Positions 10,068 through 20,069 of a DNA stretch of 64,000 bases are shown here, piece by piece. Position 1 is the first letter of the stretch. Every line of letters starts with the position of its first letter. The position numbers and the translations under genes were made by a program. The stretch comes from Haliscomenobacter sp. (GTDB taxonomy: Bacteria > Bacteroidota > Bacteroidia > Chitinophagales > Saprospiraceae). The stretch spans positions 13,955 through 77,954 of the forward strand of contig NZ_JADKCX010000023.1 in NCBI RefSeq assembly GCF_016718685.1. Direction: 5' to 3'. The notes under the pieces are model-generated. The model had not been told where the DNA came from, ran no database searches, and saw only the letters and a program-made list of their open reading frames with translations.

Positions 10068-11640
10068 ATTTAACATCCCAGAAGATGCGCGTAGCCAAAT
10101 TGTCCTTACCACTTACGGTTGTGTAGTTGGTTGGATTGTAAATGGACTCACTGGTTGGATAAAACCAACGCACTGGTGGTTGTTTTTGAGTGTTGGCCGG
10201 GTCGTCGCGGAATGTGAATTTAGGCAAATCCAAGCGTCTGATTTCAGCCCAAAGGTCTACTGGCTGCACCACGTTGAAGTGGATCCACTTCTGGGTAGCA
10301 ATCAAGTTCAACTTGTCGGTGTTGGTCGCCCAGTTCACCGCAGCACTGGTGATGTAGCTGTTGATCTCGGTATCATTGGTAGCTGTAGGTGCTGGTGTGG
10401 TGGCATCGTTGCTCAACTTGCTCACGTTGTAATAAAACTCTACCGACTGCTTGATGGCATTTTCATAAGCTGCTTTGGCTTGTGCATCATTGTTGGCCTT
10501 GAGGTAATATTCGGCCATGAGCAGGCTAACTTCAGAAGCAGTGATCACGATGCCCGGAAAGAATTGGTTGCGGCTCATGGTTGAACGGTTGTACAAAGAC
10601 AAGGTACCGCCAGCAACCAGTGCAGTTTGGGCAGAAGCATCCAAGAGCGGATCCAAACCCTTGTATTCACCAGCAGCATTGAGCCCCGGCTCAAACATGA
10701 CGCGCAGACGAGGGTCTCCACTCGTTTTCATGTGGTCAATCATCTTTTGGCCAGCAACGTTGCCATCCCAGTCTTCCAAACCAGAACGGAAGTTCTTGGA
10801 ATGGATATCGGTATTCAAATCGTATACATTGATTTGAATGTTTTGTGCATTGCTGGTCACCACAGGATACCTGGCTGGATCACCCAGAATGCTTCCGATT
10901 TCAGTGTTGACACGGCCTTGCAGGGAAGCTACACCGGATACCCGGGTCAACATGCGCAAACGCAGGGAGTTGCAATACCGCTTCCACGCAGTAACATCAC
11001 CTTTGTTGAGGAAATCCTGGGTTTTGAAGCCAACAAGGATACCTGGAGAAACGGTAAGTGTAGTCAACTCATCGGCCAATGCTTTCAAATCATCCAGCAT
11101 TTTGGCATAAATGGCTTCTGCGCCATCGTATTTTGCGTAGGACTTTTCATAGTCACCACCATTTGTACTCAACAAAGCAGCGGTAGAAAATGGAATGTCA
11201 CCATGCAAGTCGATGACCCTTTGGGTATGATCATACAAATAAATGGTCGCAGCGATCATGTAAATGCGGCGATCTTTTTTGTCGACTTCTTCGCCTCGTC
11301 CAATAACTTTTTCCAATTCACGGTACTGAGCCAGGAACCCATAGTAGTTGTTCCAACGGTCGCCCAAACCAGCTGATGGTGGAATGTACTGGTTGTCGGA
11401 ATTCACCCAACCCACTGCCTGGTTCCAGCGCTGTAGAGAGGTGCGCAACACGACAAAGTAGTTCCAGTAGTCTGGCAAAACATACCACTTGTTGGCATTC
11501 AAAAAGCCAGTGAATTGTTTTTCGACGGTAGTGGCCGTGATTTTAGAAGGATCAGCATAGCTCGACTCGAAGTCAGCTTTTTGGCAGGCCACCGAAAGCA
11601 CAACCAATGCGAAAAACGCTATATAAATTTTTGATTTCAT
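10066..11640 (-). CDS. susD: SusD/RagB family outer-membrane lipoprotein
   Basis: The protein has about 524 residues, normal for the SusD-like_2 group. The preferred start (MKSKIYIAFFALVVLSVAC) gives a lipoprotein signal with the lipidated Cys at position 19; an ATG three codons upstream is possible. The body contains SusD-type TPR regions and the family C-terminal segment. SusD caps the SusC barrel and binds the glycan at the cell surface. It follows susC by 38 bp on the same strand, the standard pair order. Substrate specificity cannot be read from sequence. Confidence 0.92.
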   Translation of the reverse strand: MKSKIYIAFFALVVLSVACQKADFESSYADPSKITATTVEKQFTGFLNANKWYVLPDYWNYFVVLRTSLQRWNQAVGWVNSDNQYIPPSAGLGDRWNNYYGFLAQYRELEKVIGRGEEVDKKDRRIYMIAATIYLYDHTQRVIDLHGDIPFSTAALLSTNGGDYEKSYAKYDGAEAIYAKMLDDLKALADELTTLTVSPGILVGFKTQDFLNKGDVTAWKRYCNSLRLRMLTRVSGVASLQGRVNTEIGSILGDPARYPVVTSNAQNIQINVYDLNTDIHSKNFRSGLEDWDGNVAGQKMIDHMKTSGDPRLRVMFEPGLNAAGEYKGLDPLLDASAQTALVAGGTLSLYNRSTMSRNQFFPGIVITASEVSLLMAEYYLKANNDAQAKAAYENAIKQSVEFYYNVSKLSNDATTPAPTATNDTEINSYITSAAVNWATNTDKLNLIATQKWIHFNVVQPVDLWAEIRRLDLPKFTFRDDPANTQKQPPVRWFYPTSESIYNPTNYTTVSGKDNLATRIFWDVK

Positions 11641-11678
11641 TGTTGACAAATTTTCAAGTTTACCAAGAAAAATAAGGA

Positions 11679-14600
11679 TTAGAAGCTGGCTCTGATCATC
11701 ACACCCATCGTGCGAGAAGAGGGGTTGGTACCCGCGTTGTTGACCGTTTGAGTCCAGCGAGAACCCGAGGTCAACTGTTCAGCGTCGATGTCCTTAATGG
11801 TCCGGTAGAAATAGAAGAGGTTGCGGCCAAATACGGACAGGTTCAGCTTGCTGAAGCCCAATTTGCTGATCATACTTTGTGGTAAGTTGTAGCCCAGGGT
11901 CAACTCTCTCATTTTGATGTAAGAGTTTTTCACGATGTACAACTCATAACGAGAAGAGCTGTACTGAGGGCCACCCCAGTTGTATACGTTCCAGTAGTAG
12001 AAAGCCTGCGAAATGACGTTGGTGTTGGGTTCGCCATTGGCCAATACGCCAGGTATCAACATCCCATCGTTGAACACTTGTTCGCCGTTTGGACCTTTGT
12101 CGCCAGTCGTTTGAACACCTTTCCCACCCGAAACGTAGTAGCTCAAACCTCCACTTTCTTTATCCATAAACTTGGTGCTTTCTTCCAACAAACCGCGGCT
12201 GATCATCCAGTTGATACCCGTTGGCATGACGTGACCACCGAAACGGAAATCAGCCAAGGCGTCCAGGGTAATTCCTTTGAAAGTCAGGGTGCTGAAAAAT
12301 CCACCAACTGCTTTTGGCATCGCGTTACCTACTTTGATCCAGTTGCGCGAGTCCAATTGGTACAGACCGTTGGCATTGACAATTTGCTGACCATTGGCAC
12401 TTGTAGCAACCGGAGGTACGTAGAAGTCACCCATGGGCTGACCAACTACGGAGCGCAACTGTGCTGCACTGCCATCGTAATCGGCGTGCAACAATTCAGT
12501 GGCATTGTTCGCCAGTTTTTCAACTACGTTTTTGTTGCTGGAGTAGTTGACCCCAATTTCCCAGAAAAGATTGTTAGTCTTGGCAACGGTACCACGCAGC
12601 GACAGTTCAAGACCTTTGTTGCGCAGCGTACCAATGTTGGTCAGTACGGAAGTTGCGCCAGAAGTTGAAGCCAATGTCAAAGGCAAAATTTGATCTACGA
12701 TCTGGGCATTGTAGTACGATGCTTCGAACGTAATGCGGTTTTTAAGGAAGCGAGCTTCTAAACCAAATTCAAACTCTTTCTTTTGCTCAGGACGGATCAG
12801 GTCATTGCCAAAAGAAGAGGAAATGTTGGTGTACAACACGGGAGTGCCGCCCACTGCCTGTATGCCCAGAGTGCCTTGATTGTAAGCGATGTTCGCCCGG
12901 TAGATGTCAGGATAGTTACCCACGACGCCATAAGATCCTCTGAGTTTACCAAAGGAGATAAAGTCAGGTAGATCGAATGCATCGGTGAAGATAAAGCTGG
13001 TATTTACCGAAGGATAAATGAAGCTGTTGTTCTCTGGATTCATGGTAGAAGTCCGGTCGCGGCGGATGGTACCTTCTACAAACAGGTATCCTTTGTAGTC
13101 GAGGTTAATCGTACCAATGTAGGCGTCCTTCACGAGGGCAGAACGGCTGGATCCACTGTTGGCTACGTTAATCGTTGCGGCAATGTCAAATAGGTTTTCC
13201 GTACTCAAGCCACCATTGGTACCCCGGCTAACAAAAGTAGCAACGTCTTTAGTCGCCATGTAACCACCCATCACATTCAGCTCAAAGCTAGGAGACAAAC
13301 GTTTGGTATAGGTCAGCAAGGCGTCGCCATAAAGGATGGAATAGAGGTTGTTTTCCAAGCCAAAGTAGCCAGAGTTGCCAAATGCCAGTGGTCTCTCGGT
13401 GTAGTTTCTGGTTTCGATACGCTCGGAAGTGAAGTCCGTAGAAATTCTACCCCGGAACTTCAGATCAGGCAAAATCTGGTAGTGGTGCGTCATGCTGGCG
13501 ATCACGCGATTGCTGAATTCATCCAGCAGGTTTTTGTTGACCCGCCATACGTAGTCGGCGATGTCCCCCTTGAATCCATTGTAGATGATGTTTTCGTTAG
13601 GCGTCAAGCTCTGTCCAGTACCCGTTACAAAGCGGTAGCCCCGGCTGGTTTGATACTTGTTCAGGTACCAATCCGCATTGTCAAAACGACCAATCATCCC
13701 GGTAAAGTTGTTGATCATCCGGTCGATGGAGTAAGGGCGGTTTTCCGTTTTTTGGTTGATGTAGTTCACCAAGAGATCCGTTGACCATTTTCTGCCCAAG
13801 CGGAAGGTACTATTGAGGTTGGCGATGTTTTTCTGGTTACCCGCATTGAGGCTCAAACCACGGTTGTCCTGGCGAGTCAAAGAAAAACGGATGTTGCTGT
13901 TTTCGCTGGCCTGCGAAACCGCAACGTTCACATTGGCTGTATGTCCTTGCTGATACAAACCGGCATAGTTGTCTTCCTGGGCTTCGTACGGGCGTACAAT
14001 GCCATCCCAGCCCATGATCGGCTTGCCGTCAAATTTAGGCCCAAAGTTGATGGAATAGTTCAAAATTCCACGGGTGTCTTTGGTGCCATCACCATTGGTG
14101 TCATAATAAATAAATCCTTCGGCATCCTGGCCGCCATTGTTCACGTGGATGGGTGCACCTGCACCACGGATGTTTTGGTATCTAGGCAAGTAGGCCACGT
14201 TGTCCACCCCATAGCTGGCGTTGAAGTCCACGTTCATGCCTTTTTTGCCTTTTCCACTTTTGGTCGTGATCAGCACAACCCCATTCACCGCTTCCGAGCC
14301 ATATAGGGCTGCCGCGGAAGCACCCTTCAGGATCGAGATGTTGTCGATGTCTTCAGGGTTGATGTCCAACAAACCGTTGCCACGCAGGCGCTGGTCACTC
14401 CAGTAGTCGTTGTTGCGCACTTCACCGTCGCGGATGGGCACCCCATCCAATACAATCAGCGGCTGGCTACGGCCAGTGATGGAGTTGACCCCACGGATGT
14501 TGATGTTGACTGCACTGGTGGCTCCCCCCGGGGTTGCGGCAATGCGCACCCCTGGTGCTTTTCCATATAGGGCAGTAGCCAGGTTGGGTGTGCCAGCATT

Positions 14601-14987
14601 GGTCAGGTCTTCAGCCTTGATGGTACTGCTGGCATATCCCAGTGCTTTTTGTTGTTTGCTCATACCCAATGCGGTGACGACCACTCCTTCCAATTGAGCA
14701 GCGGCTTCCAACATGACCACATCTACTACATTGCGTCCATTGATCGGTTCTTCCAAACTCTCAAATCCGGTAAAAGAAAGAACGAGCGTATTCGTCAATG
14801 CAGTAGTTAATGAAAATTCTCCTTTTTCATCCGTTACTGTACCTGTTGAAGTGCCTTTTACAAGTACGTAAGCGCCGGGTAGTGGCTCCTTGTTGGCTCC
14901 GGTCACCTTACCAGATACCTTTTGAGCGAAAGCGCTGTAGCTTATCGTGCAGAACAACACAACAAGCATAAGTAGGCTTTTTTTCAT
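11679..14987 (-). CDS. susC: SusC/RagA family TonB-linked outer-membrane transporter
   Basis: The protein has 1102 residues, normal for SusC. The order is a signal peptide (MKKSLLMLVVLFCTISYSAFA), a carboxypeptidase-like regulatory domain (VSGKVTGANKEPLPGAYVLV), a TonB-box region near VVVTALGMSKQQKAL, a plug with the SusC signature NIRGVNSITGRSQPLIVLDG, then a large beta-barrel ending in Phe. It imports oligosaccharides, energised by TonB/ExbBD. The frame is intact over 3.3 kb, unlike its neighbours. It is 65 bp downstream of the ROK regulator and upstream of susD, consistent with one transcript. Confidence 0.96.
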   Translation of the reverse strand: MKKSLLMLVVLFCTISYSAFAQKVSGKVTGANKEPLPGAYVLVKGTSTGTVTDEKGEFSLTTALTNTLVLSFTGFESLEEPINGRNVVDVVMLEAAAQLEGVVVTALGMSKQQKALGYASSTIKAEDLTNAGTPNLATALYGKAPGVRIAATPGGATSAVNINIRGVNSITGRSQPLIVLDGVPIRDGEVRNNDYWSDQRLRGNGLLDINPEDIDNISILKGASAAALYGSEAVNGVVLITTKSGKGKKGMNVDFNASYGVDNVAYLPRYQNIRGAGAPIHVNNGGQDAEGFIYYDTNGDGTKDTRGILNYSINFGPKFDGKPIMGWDGIVRPYEAQEDNYAGLYQQGHTANVNVAVSQASENSNIRFSLTRQDNRGLSLNAGNQKNIANLNSTFRLGRKWSTDLLVNYINQKTENRPYSIDRMINNFTGMIGRFDNADWYLNKYQTSRGYRFVTGTGQSLTPNENIIYNGFKGDIADYVWRVNKNLLDEFSNRVIASMTHHYQILPDLKFRGRISTDFTSERIETRNYTERPLAFGNSGYFGLENNLYSILYGDALLTYTKRLSPSFELNVMGGYMATKDVATFVSRGTNGGLSTENLFDIAATINVANSGSSRSALVKDAYIGTINLDYKGYLFVEGTIRRDRTSTMNPENNSFIYPSVNTSFIFTDAFDLPDFISFGKLRGSYGVVGNYPDIYRANIAYNQGTLGIQAVGGTPVLYTNISSSFGNDLIRPEQKKEFEFGLEARFLKNRITFEASYYNAQIVDQILPLTLASTSGATSVLTNIGTLRNKGLELSLRGTVAKTNNLFWEIGVNYSSNKNVVEKLANNATELLHADYDGSAAQLRSVVGQPMGDFYVPPVATSANGQQIVNANGLYQLDSRNWIKVGNAMPKAVGGFFSTLTFKGITLDALADFRFGGHVMPTGINWMISRGLLEESTKFMDKESGGLSYYVSGGKGVQTTGDKGPNGEQVFNDGMLIPGVLANGEPNTNVISQAFYYWNVYNWGGPQYSSSRYELYIVKNSYIKMRELTLGYNLPQSMISKLGFSKLNLSVFGRNLFYFYRTIKDIDAEQLTSGSRWTQTVNNAGTNPSSRTMGVMIRASF

Positions 14988-15052
14988 TGAGTGTAATGTT
15001 TAAATTGAGTAAATAGAATGGTTTAAGTCGACTAAATTCACCTTGTAGACAT

Positions 15053-16272
15053 TCACAAAGCTTCTTCGTATCGTGGTGTTTCGATTTTTGGAAGGTGGAG
15101 ATGTTCGAAATTTTCCATAACTAAAGCAGCAGCGCCAATCATTTCAGCCTGGTAGCTCAACTCAGATACTTCGATGGTAGTATTGTGCGCAAGTCGCGGG
15201 ATGCAATATTCGTTCAATGCTTGTTGGATCGGAGCTTGCCAGATTCTTCCAGCCATGGCACCTCTACCGCTCAGTACGATTAATTTGGGATTGAGTAGAT
15301 GGATCAAGATAGATACACCTCTACCGATTTTTAACCCAATTTCAGACAGCAATTCGATGGCAAATTGGTCACCTTCCAGAGCCGATTTGATGATCAGGTT
15401 GTACGCTTCTTCAGGACTATTGGAAGGGATTCCCTGCAAGGACGATACTCGTCCTGCCTTCAAACCTTCTTGAGCTTTTTCAACCAATACCAGCAGGGAT
15501 GTTTCGGTTTCAAGGCATCCGTGTTTGCCACAACTGCACAGTTTGTTGTTGTTGAAAAGTGGGATGTGGCTGAATTCTCCGGCAAAACCGATTTCTCCGC
15601 GATAAAGGGCCCCATCCAGGATCATTCCTAGTCCGACACCCCAGTTCATGTTGATCACCATGGCATTTTTTCTTTTGCTGCCGCACCAAAACGCCACTCT
15701 GCCAGGGCGATCAAACTCGAATCATTGTCGATCAAAACAGGAATTCCTATGGCCTTGGAAATATGTTCAGTGATGCTGCTGTCCGGAGCAGCTTTCAAAA
15801 ATGAATAATTGATGCCCTTTTGGGGATCAACGAATCCTGGCATGGCGATGCCTATTCCAACGATCTTTTTTTTGTCAACGGTACTGGTTTCGATAAAAGT
15901 GTCAATTGCTTTGGTTAAAATGGCCAACGATTCATCATTGCCTTTGAGTACCAAATTCACTTTTGCTACTGCTCCGATGCAATTGTTCTGCATGTCCATC
16001 AGGGCAATTCGGGTAATGAGTTGGTCCATCGATACCGCCACCACATATTGCATATCTGCCCTGATCGAATACATTAAAGGGCGCCGCCCCCCAGTGGATG
16101 GAGCCAATCCGTTTTCGATTACCCGGTTTTCTTCTATCAATTCATTGATCAGCTTGGTGACCAAAGGCAAACTTTTGTCCATTTTTTCACACAGATCCGC
16201 GCATGACAATAAGCGGGCGAAATAAAACTCCTTGATGATGCCCTGTTTGTATTGGTTTTTCTTCTCCGACAT
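15053..16272 (-). CDS. ROK family transcriptional regulator / sugar kinase-like protein; one frameshift
   Basis: The start is MSEKKNQYKQ at 16272; a longer in-frame extension would include the promoter and is rejected. An N-terminal winged HTH (about residues 10-70) precedes the ROK domain, with the zinc motif CSCGKHGCLE and IGIAMPGFVD. This is the NagC/XylR architecture: a sugar-sensing repressor. The frame breaks at an A run near 15668: adding one A joins GAAAKEK to NAMVINMNWGVGLG. Position directly upstream of susC suggests it controls the sus operon and/or senses its sugar product. Confidence 0.88.
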
Positions 16273-16329
16273 AGTGAAAAAAGTAGAAACGAATGAAATG
16301 AATTTATAATTCTTGCCAAAGTAATAGAA

Positions 16330-16337
16330 CAAATGTA
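16330..16337 (-). promoter_or_regulatory. -7 promoter element (TACATTTG) upstream of the ROK gene
   Basis: On the minus strand TACATTTG matches TAnnTTTG perfectly and sits 58 bp before the ROK start. It is a candidate promoter for the ROK-susC-susD run. No good -33 element was found. Confidence 0.5.
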
Positions 16338-16463
16338 GAATACTTTTTTATTTTTTTATAAAAGTGTGGGTACTTTTTTGTTTTTTGATCAAATGATTAG
16401 GCAAATGACAAGAAATCAAGATAGCGTTTGGTCAAGCAAGATTGAGGAGATGATGGAAAATAA

Positions 16464-16505
16464 TGAAGGCGTAAGTAGCAAAATGGCTTGCTACTTACGC
16501 CTTCA
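16464..16505. terminator. Perfect 18-bp hairpin
   Basis: The 18-nt arms at 16464-16481 and 16488-16505 are perfectly complementary, with a 6-nt loop (AATGGC). It lies between the ROK promoter and the 3' end of the membrane-protein gene at 16604, about 100 nt downstream of that gene on the minus strand. There is no long U-run, so intrinsic termination is uncertain, but the position suits a 3' end structure or an insulator. Confidence 0.5.
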
Positions 16506-16603
16506 ACTAATGCAGATTTCTTCCTTTAAGTTAAGGCTAAGATCAACTTTTTGTTTTATTCAGTTTGGAAACACCAATCTATCTATACTGAAACTTTTGA
16601 GGT

Positions 16604-17194
16604 TCAGTCCCCTTCCTTCGACCTTTGCCACGCTGCCACGCCCATCGCTATCCAGGGAAAACCCCACAATCCAATCATTGCAGGAGGGCGAGCACCAGTG
16701 ATGATCAACAATGGAAACATAAACACAAAAGGGAAGCACCCCACGATTAAAGGGATGTAGCGTTTCCAGCCCGGCCACATTTTGGCTTTGATGCTGGCCA
16801 ATCCCACAATGATCATTCCCAAACCTGTCAGGAAAGCGCCCATGGGAGCGAATGGTACTGGCATCCACAAGCCTAAACAATAAAACACTGCTCCAGTCAT
16901 CGGGAAATAAAATCTGCTTCTACGCTCAAGTCCGGTAGGCTCTGCAATTTTCCACAACGAGAACAATCCAATGAACATTGCAGCAATGCCAATGAGGGGA
17001 ATCCAAAAATTGAGTTCAGCCGGAAATAATTCATCGCGTAAATAGAAAAATGAGAGCATCACTTTTCCTTTGACGACTTCATCTTGTGCGCCCAGAAACC
17101 AAAAGGGGAAACCAAAAGCCAAATAACCAAGGCCAGTAATAGAAAATGCAATGCCAGCCCTGCGGAGTAATGAGGTGTTTGAGTTAGTGGTCAT
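16604..17194 (-). CDS. Multi-pass membrane protein, unknown function
   Basis: From the ATG MTTNSNTSLL the protein has about 196 residues with roughly six hydrophobic segments (for example LGYLAFGFPFWFL, FWIPLIGIAAMFIGLF, YIPLIVGCFPFVFMFPLLII). I recognise no family motif. It stands alone, with an AraC gene on the same strand 74 bp upstream and a perfect hairpin downstream. Confidence 0.75.
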   Translation of the reverse strand: MTTNSNTSLLRRAGIAFSITGLGYLAFGFPFWFLGAQDEVVKGKVMLSFFYLRDELFPAELNFWIPLIGIAAMFIGLFSLWKIAEPTGLERRSRFYFPMTGAVFYCLGLWMPVPFAPMGAFLTGLGMIIVGLASIKAKMWPGWKRYIPLIVGCFPFVFMFPLLIITGARPPAMIGLWGFPWIAMGVAAWQRSKEGD

Positions 17195-17267
17195 AAATAT
17201 CCGGTTTGAATGATACCTCAAAGCTATTCAAACCGATTAGGATGGACTTAGTAAAAAAACGACATTC

Positions 17268-18065
17268 TTAATAGATCAAGGCCGTCTCCATCTCGAAATG
17301 GGAGGGTACACTTGCTGTGAATTGTTTAAAATCGCGCAATAGGTGCATGTGGTCGTAGTAGCCACTTTGGTAGGCGACATGCATCCAACTTAAACGAGGC
17401 TGGTTTTGCTTCATTTTCATGGCAGTATTGAAGCGGATTAGGCGACTGTAAAATTTGGGCGATACTCCTATGCGAGGTAAGAAATTGCGTTCAAACTGGC
17501 GGGAACTCAGATAAGCCGCTTGAGCCATTTGATCCAGCGTTTGAAGATGCCATTGACTGTGTTGAAAAACCTGATCGATGGGCTGTGCCCCAATTTTTGC
17601 CTGCTTGACTTTTTTGATCAAATAATTTTCCACAATCCCTACCATGGTTTTAAAATCAACCGCCTCTTCGATCCTTTCCTGGACTTCTTTGAAATCATTA
17701 CCCAAGACCGTAACTCCATCCTCAAAGTTGCCCACAAACAAGGTCATCGGCGTACCAAAAAGCCGATAGAAGCCACCAGGTTGGAAAAGTATTTTGAACA
17801 TCAGGTAATTCTGCGGTAGAAAAAGCTTGCTACTCGTGGTAACTTGGCCTACGACTGAGCTTGATTTGCCGTGTACAATCTCACCTTGTGGAGTAATAAA
17901 GTAAGGCTTTTCTCTTGGATAAAAATACAGACATTGCTCAGGTATAGGCGAAGCGGATAGAGGCGGCCGCTTTATGGTACCCGGGTTTTGGAGATGTAAA
18001 AACCAAAATGCTTTGATGTAGGGTTGTAAAGCAGGGTGTGACGGTACGATGGACAGGTGGCTCAA
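17268..18065 (-). CDS. AraC family transcriptional regulator
   Basis: The protein has 265 residues. The C-terminal 100 carry the double HTH: MAQAAYLSSRQFERNFLPRI and HVAYQSGYYDHMHLLRDFKQ, with the family pattern Q.GYYD..H..RDFK. The N-terminal part (SHPALQPYIKAFWFL...) resembles the DUF6597-type sensor common in Bacteroidota AraC proteins. The effector is unknown. Possible targets are the membrane-protein gene directly downstream. Confidence 0.9.
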   Translation of the reverse strand: MSHLSIVPSHPALQPYIKAFWFLHLQNPGTIKRPPLSASPIPEQCLYFYPREKPYFITPQGEIVHGKSSSVVGQVTTSSKLFLPQNYLMFKILFQPGGFYRLFGTPMTLFVGNFEDGVTVLGNDFKEVQERIEEAVDFKTMVGIVENYLIKKVKQAKIGAQPIDQVFQHSQWHLQTLDQMAQAAYLSSRQFERNFLPRIGVSPKFYSRLIRFNTAMKMKQNQPRLSWMHVAYQSGYYDHMHLLRDFKQFTASVPSHFEMETALIY

Positions 18066-18092
18066 GTGAATCAGGTTGGGTTAAATGTGAGG

Positions 18093-18716
18093 CTAGGCAA
18101 ATGGAGATCCTTCTTCCATTAAATATTTACCTATACAAAAAATGACTCCATCGATGACTTCAATGTCCTTGTGCCAATCAATGATCTGCCAATTGGCGTT
18201 GGGCGTCGCTACGATAACTTTTTTGCTTTCGGAAAGTACCCAGATAACTTTTTCTACGCCAAACTCAAATAGCTTGTCGGTTTTTTTATTGATGTACGTT
18301 TCGACGAGTCCTCCCTCTGTATCGGCATTGATATCCACTTCAATTTGAATTTTTGGAGGAATGGTCGCGTAATGTTTGTCTGCCTGAGCTACTGAAAATT
18401 TTGTTTTTTCATAAATGGCGATGCCAGCAGATAAGTTGTTTTTCCGGTTAAGATGTAAACCTTGTTCATTGGTTAAAATGTGGTATTGTTTTTCATCCAA
18501 CTGACGAAAGAGAATTCTCAATATATACTCGACCATAATACCTTGCAATGAGCTAGCTCCCATAACCTCTTCAATGGTTTTTTCATTTTTCAACACCTCA
18601 CGATACCCTCTGTAATAGACGGGCTTGCCGTCCATGATTTCATAAATCAAGGCAGCAGGGATTTTTTTGGCGGGAATTCGGGGTAGTGTTTTATGAGGAC
18701 TTTTGGTCGCGTTCAT
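18093..18716 (-). CDS. Uma2-like (DUF820) PD-(D/E)XK fold protein
   Basis: The preferred start MNATKSPHK at 18716 gives about 207 residues. Features shared with the Uma2 family are an N-terminal EVMGASSLQGIMVEYI helix, GIAIYEKTKF, the acidic strand PPKIQIEVDINAD followed by VETYINKKTDKLFEFGVEKVIWV, and a late strand with a hydrophobic end. The family is a widespread nuclease-fold group of unknown role. The assignment rests on pattern memory and is moderate. Confidence 0.65.
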   Translation of the reverse strand: MNATKSPHKTLPRIPAKKIPAALIYEIMDGKPVYYRGYREVLKNEKTIEEVMGASSLQGIMVEYILRILFRQLDEKQYHILTNEQGLHLNRKNNLSAGIAIYEKTKFSVAQADKHYATIPPKIQIEVDINADTEGGLVETYINKKTDKLFEFGVEKVIWVLSESKKVIVATPNANWQIIDWHKDIEVIDGVIFCIGKYLMEEGSPFA

Positions 18717-18858
18717 TGGCAAATCAGTTATGGCTACGAAAATAAGGAGTTTTGGACAAAAAATCAATTTTTAATGATCCACCAATGCCATCAGCTCGGG
18801 GCGTAGCAGGTGCTGATTGAGCAAAATGGTCGGCGTGACAAGTAAAAAACGACATTTC

Positions 18859-20039
18859 TCACTTTAGTGTATCAAAGAATCTACGACCTACCGATACGGG
18901 TTTATCCTCAATGACCGCTTTTTTAAGCCATTGAGCAAACGTTAATTGGTCGCTTCCACAGGTAGTAAAACCTGCGCCGAGTACCAAGGTGTGGGGCGTA
19001 GCGTGTTTTTTGGCGTCATACTGACAATCGGAGATGAAATAATGGTAATCCAGATCGGAATCGTCCAGCTTTTTCATCGAAACCAACATGTCTTTAGACC
19101 ATTCATCAATATAGGCATTCGTTTTACTAGATTGGTGATTGAGTGCAGCACTGAATTTTGGCAAAATCAGATCATAAAGGGTGTTGCAATGCAAATGTTT
19201 GATGCGGGCGTTTATTGAATCTGAGCGATTGAGGAGTGCACTTTCAAAAGCATCATTGCCAATTATAAATTTTAAAAAGACTGGCTTTCCGCTTTCCAAA
19301 CCGTATCTATGACTTCAGCCCAGCGCTTTGAAACCAATAAGGAACCATCCGATAATTGATATATTGGTTGCTTGGTATAAATCGCTGCCACCGAAGGTGT
19401 CCAAAATGCCGAAGCATAAGCACCCGCGCTTTCACCCGAAACCAAAACCTTGCGGGGTGTTTTAATATTCTTGGAAATCCAGTTTAGTGCAGCCAGTACA
19501 TTTTTCCGGCCATGGTGGTATACCTGAATTTTGCCCTGTTTACTTTGGTAGGTGTTGATGGTGTTTCCGATGTGTAAATCACCGGTAGTGTAAGGAATAA
19601 AAACCACGGTCCAATCTTTGAATGGATTGGCCTTGTCTTGGGCATTAAAAATCCCCGACAACAAGGCAGGAAATACGATTGGAATATTGGGAGCATAAAA
19701 AGATTTTAGATCCCGGGGTACGCCTTCCAGCATTGCTTTCATCAAAGTGCCAGGTGAGGAGCAGGTGGTATCATCCCAACAAGCCCCGCCTCCGGAGAAA
19801 TGGATAATCAGATTTTGAGACTTTCCCTGGCGGGCAAATATTCGGTATTCTGAACCATCAGAACAGGTGGTTTCACCCTCCAATGGTATCGAATGCCATT
19901 TGTGGTCAGTGGCTTGATCCAGGGAAGAAATTGATCCTGGTTTAGCCAAAACGAAGAAATAAACATAAAGAAAACCTACAAGGAGAATGGCCAATACACC
20001 AAGGAAAAGCCATTTCAGGAATTTGAGCATTTTTTTCAT
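18859..20039 (-). CDS. Pectin acetylesterase / Notum-like serine hydrolase; one frameshift
   Basis: An N-terminal membrane anchor or signal (FLKWLFLGVLAILLVGFLYVYFFV) is followed by the family oxyanion region HFSGGGACWDDTTC, the nucleophile elbow GESAGAYAS and conserved disulphide Cys. The frame breaks at about 19282 in a T run; one added T joins KAESQSF to LKFIIGNDAFES and the second half continues to 18859 with ISDCQYD and THTPLVLGAGF-like segments. Whole length is about 393 residues, right for the PAE family. It likely deacetylates a glycan outside the cytoplasm. Confidence 0.75.
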
Positions 20040-20069
20040 ATCGTTTGATTGTGCGACTTAGCTTTTGAA

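Noticed and set aside
16366..16701. Plus-strand gene of 111 codons
   Set aside because: It crosses the perfect hairpin and runs antisense into the membrane-protein gene, and has no recognisable content.
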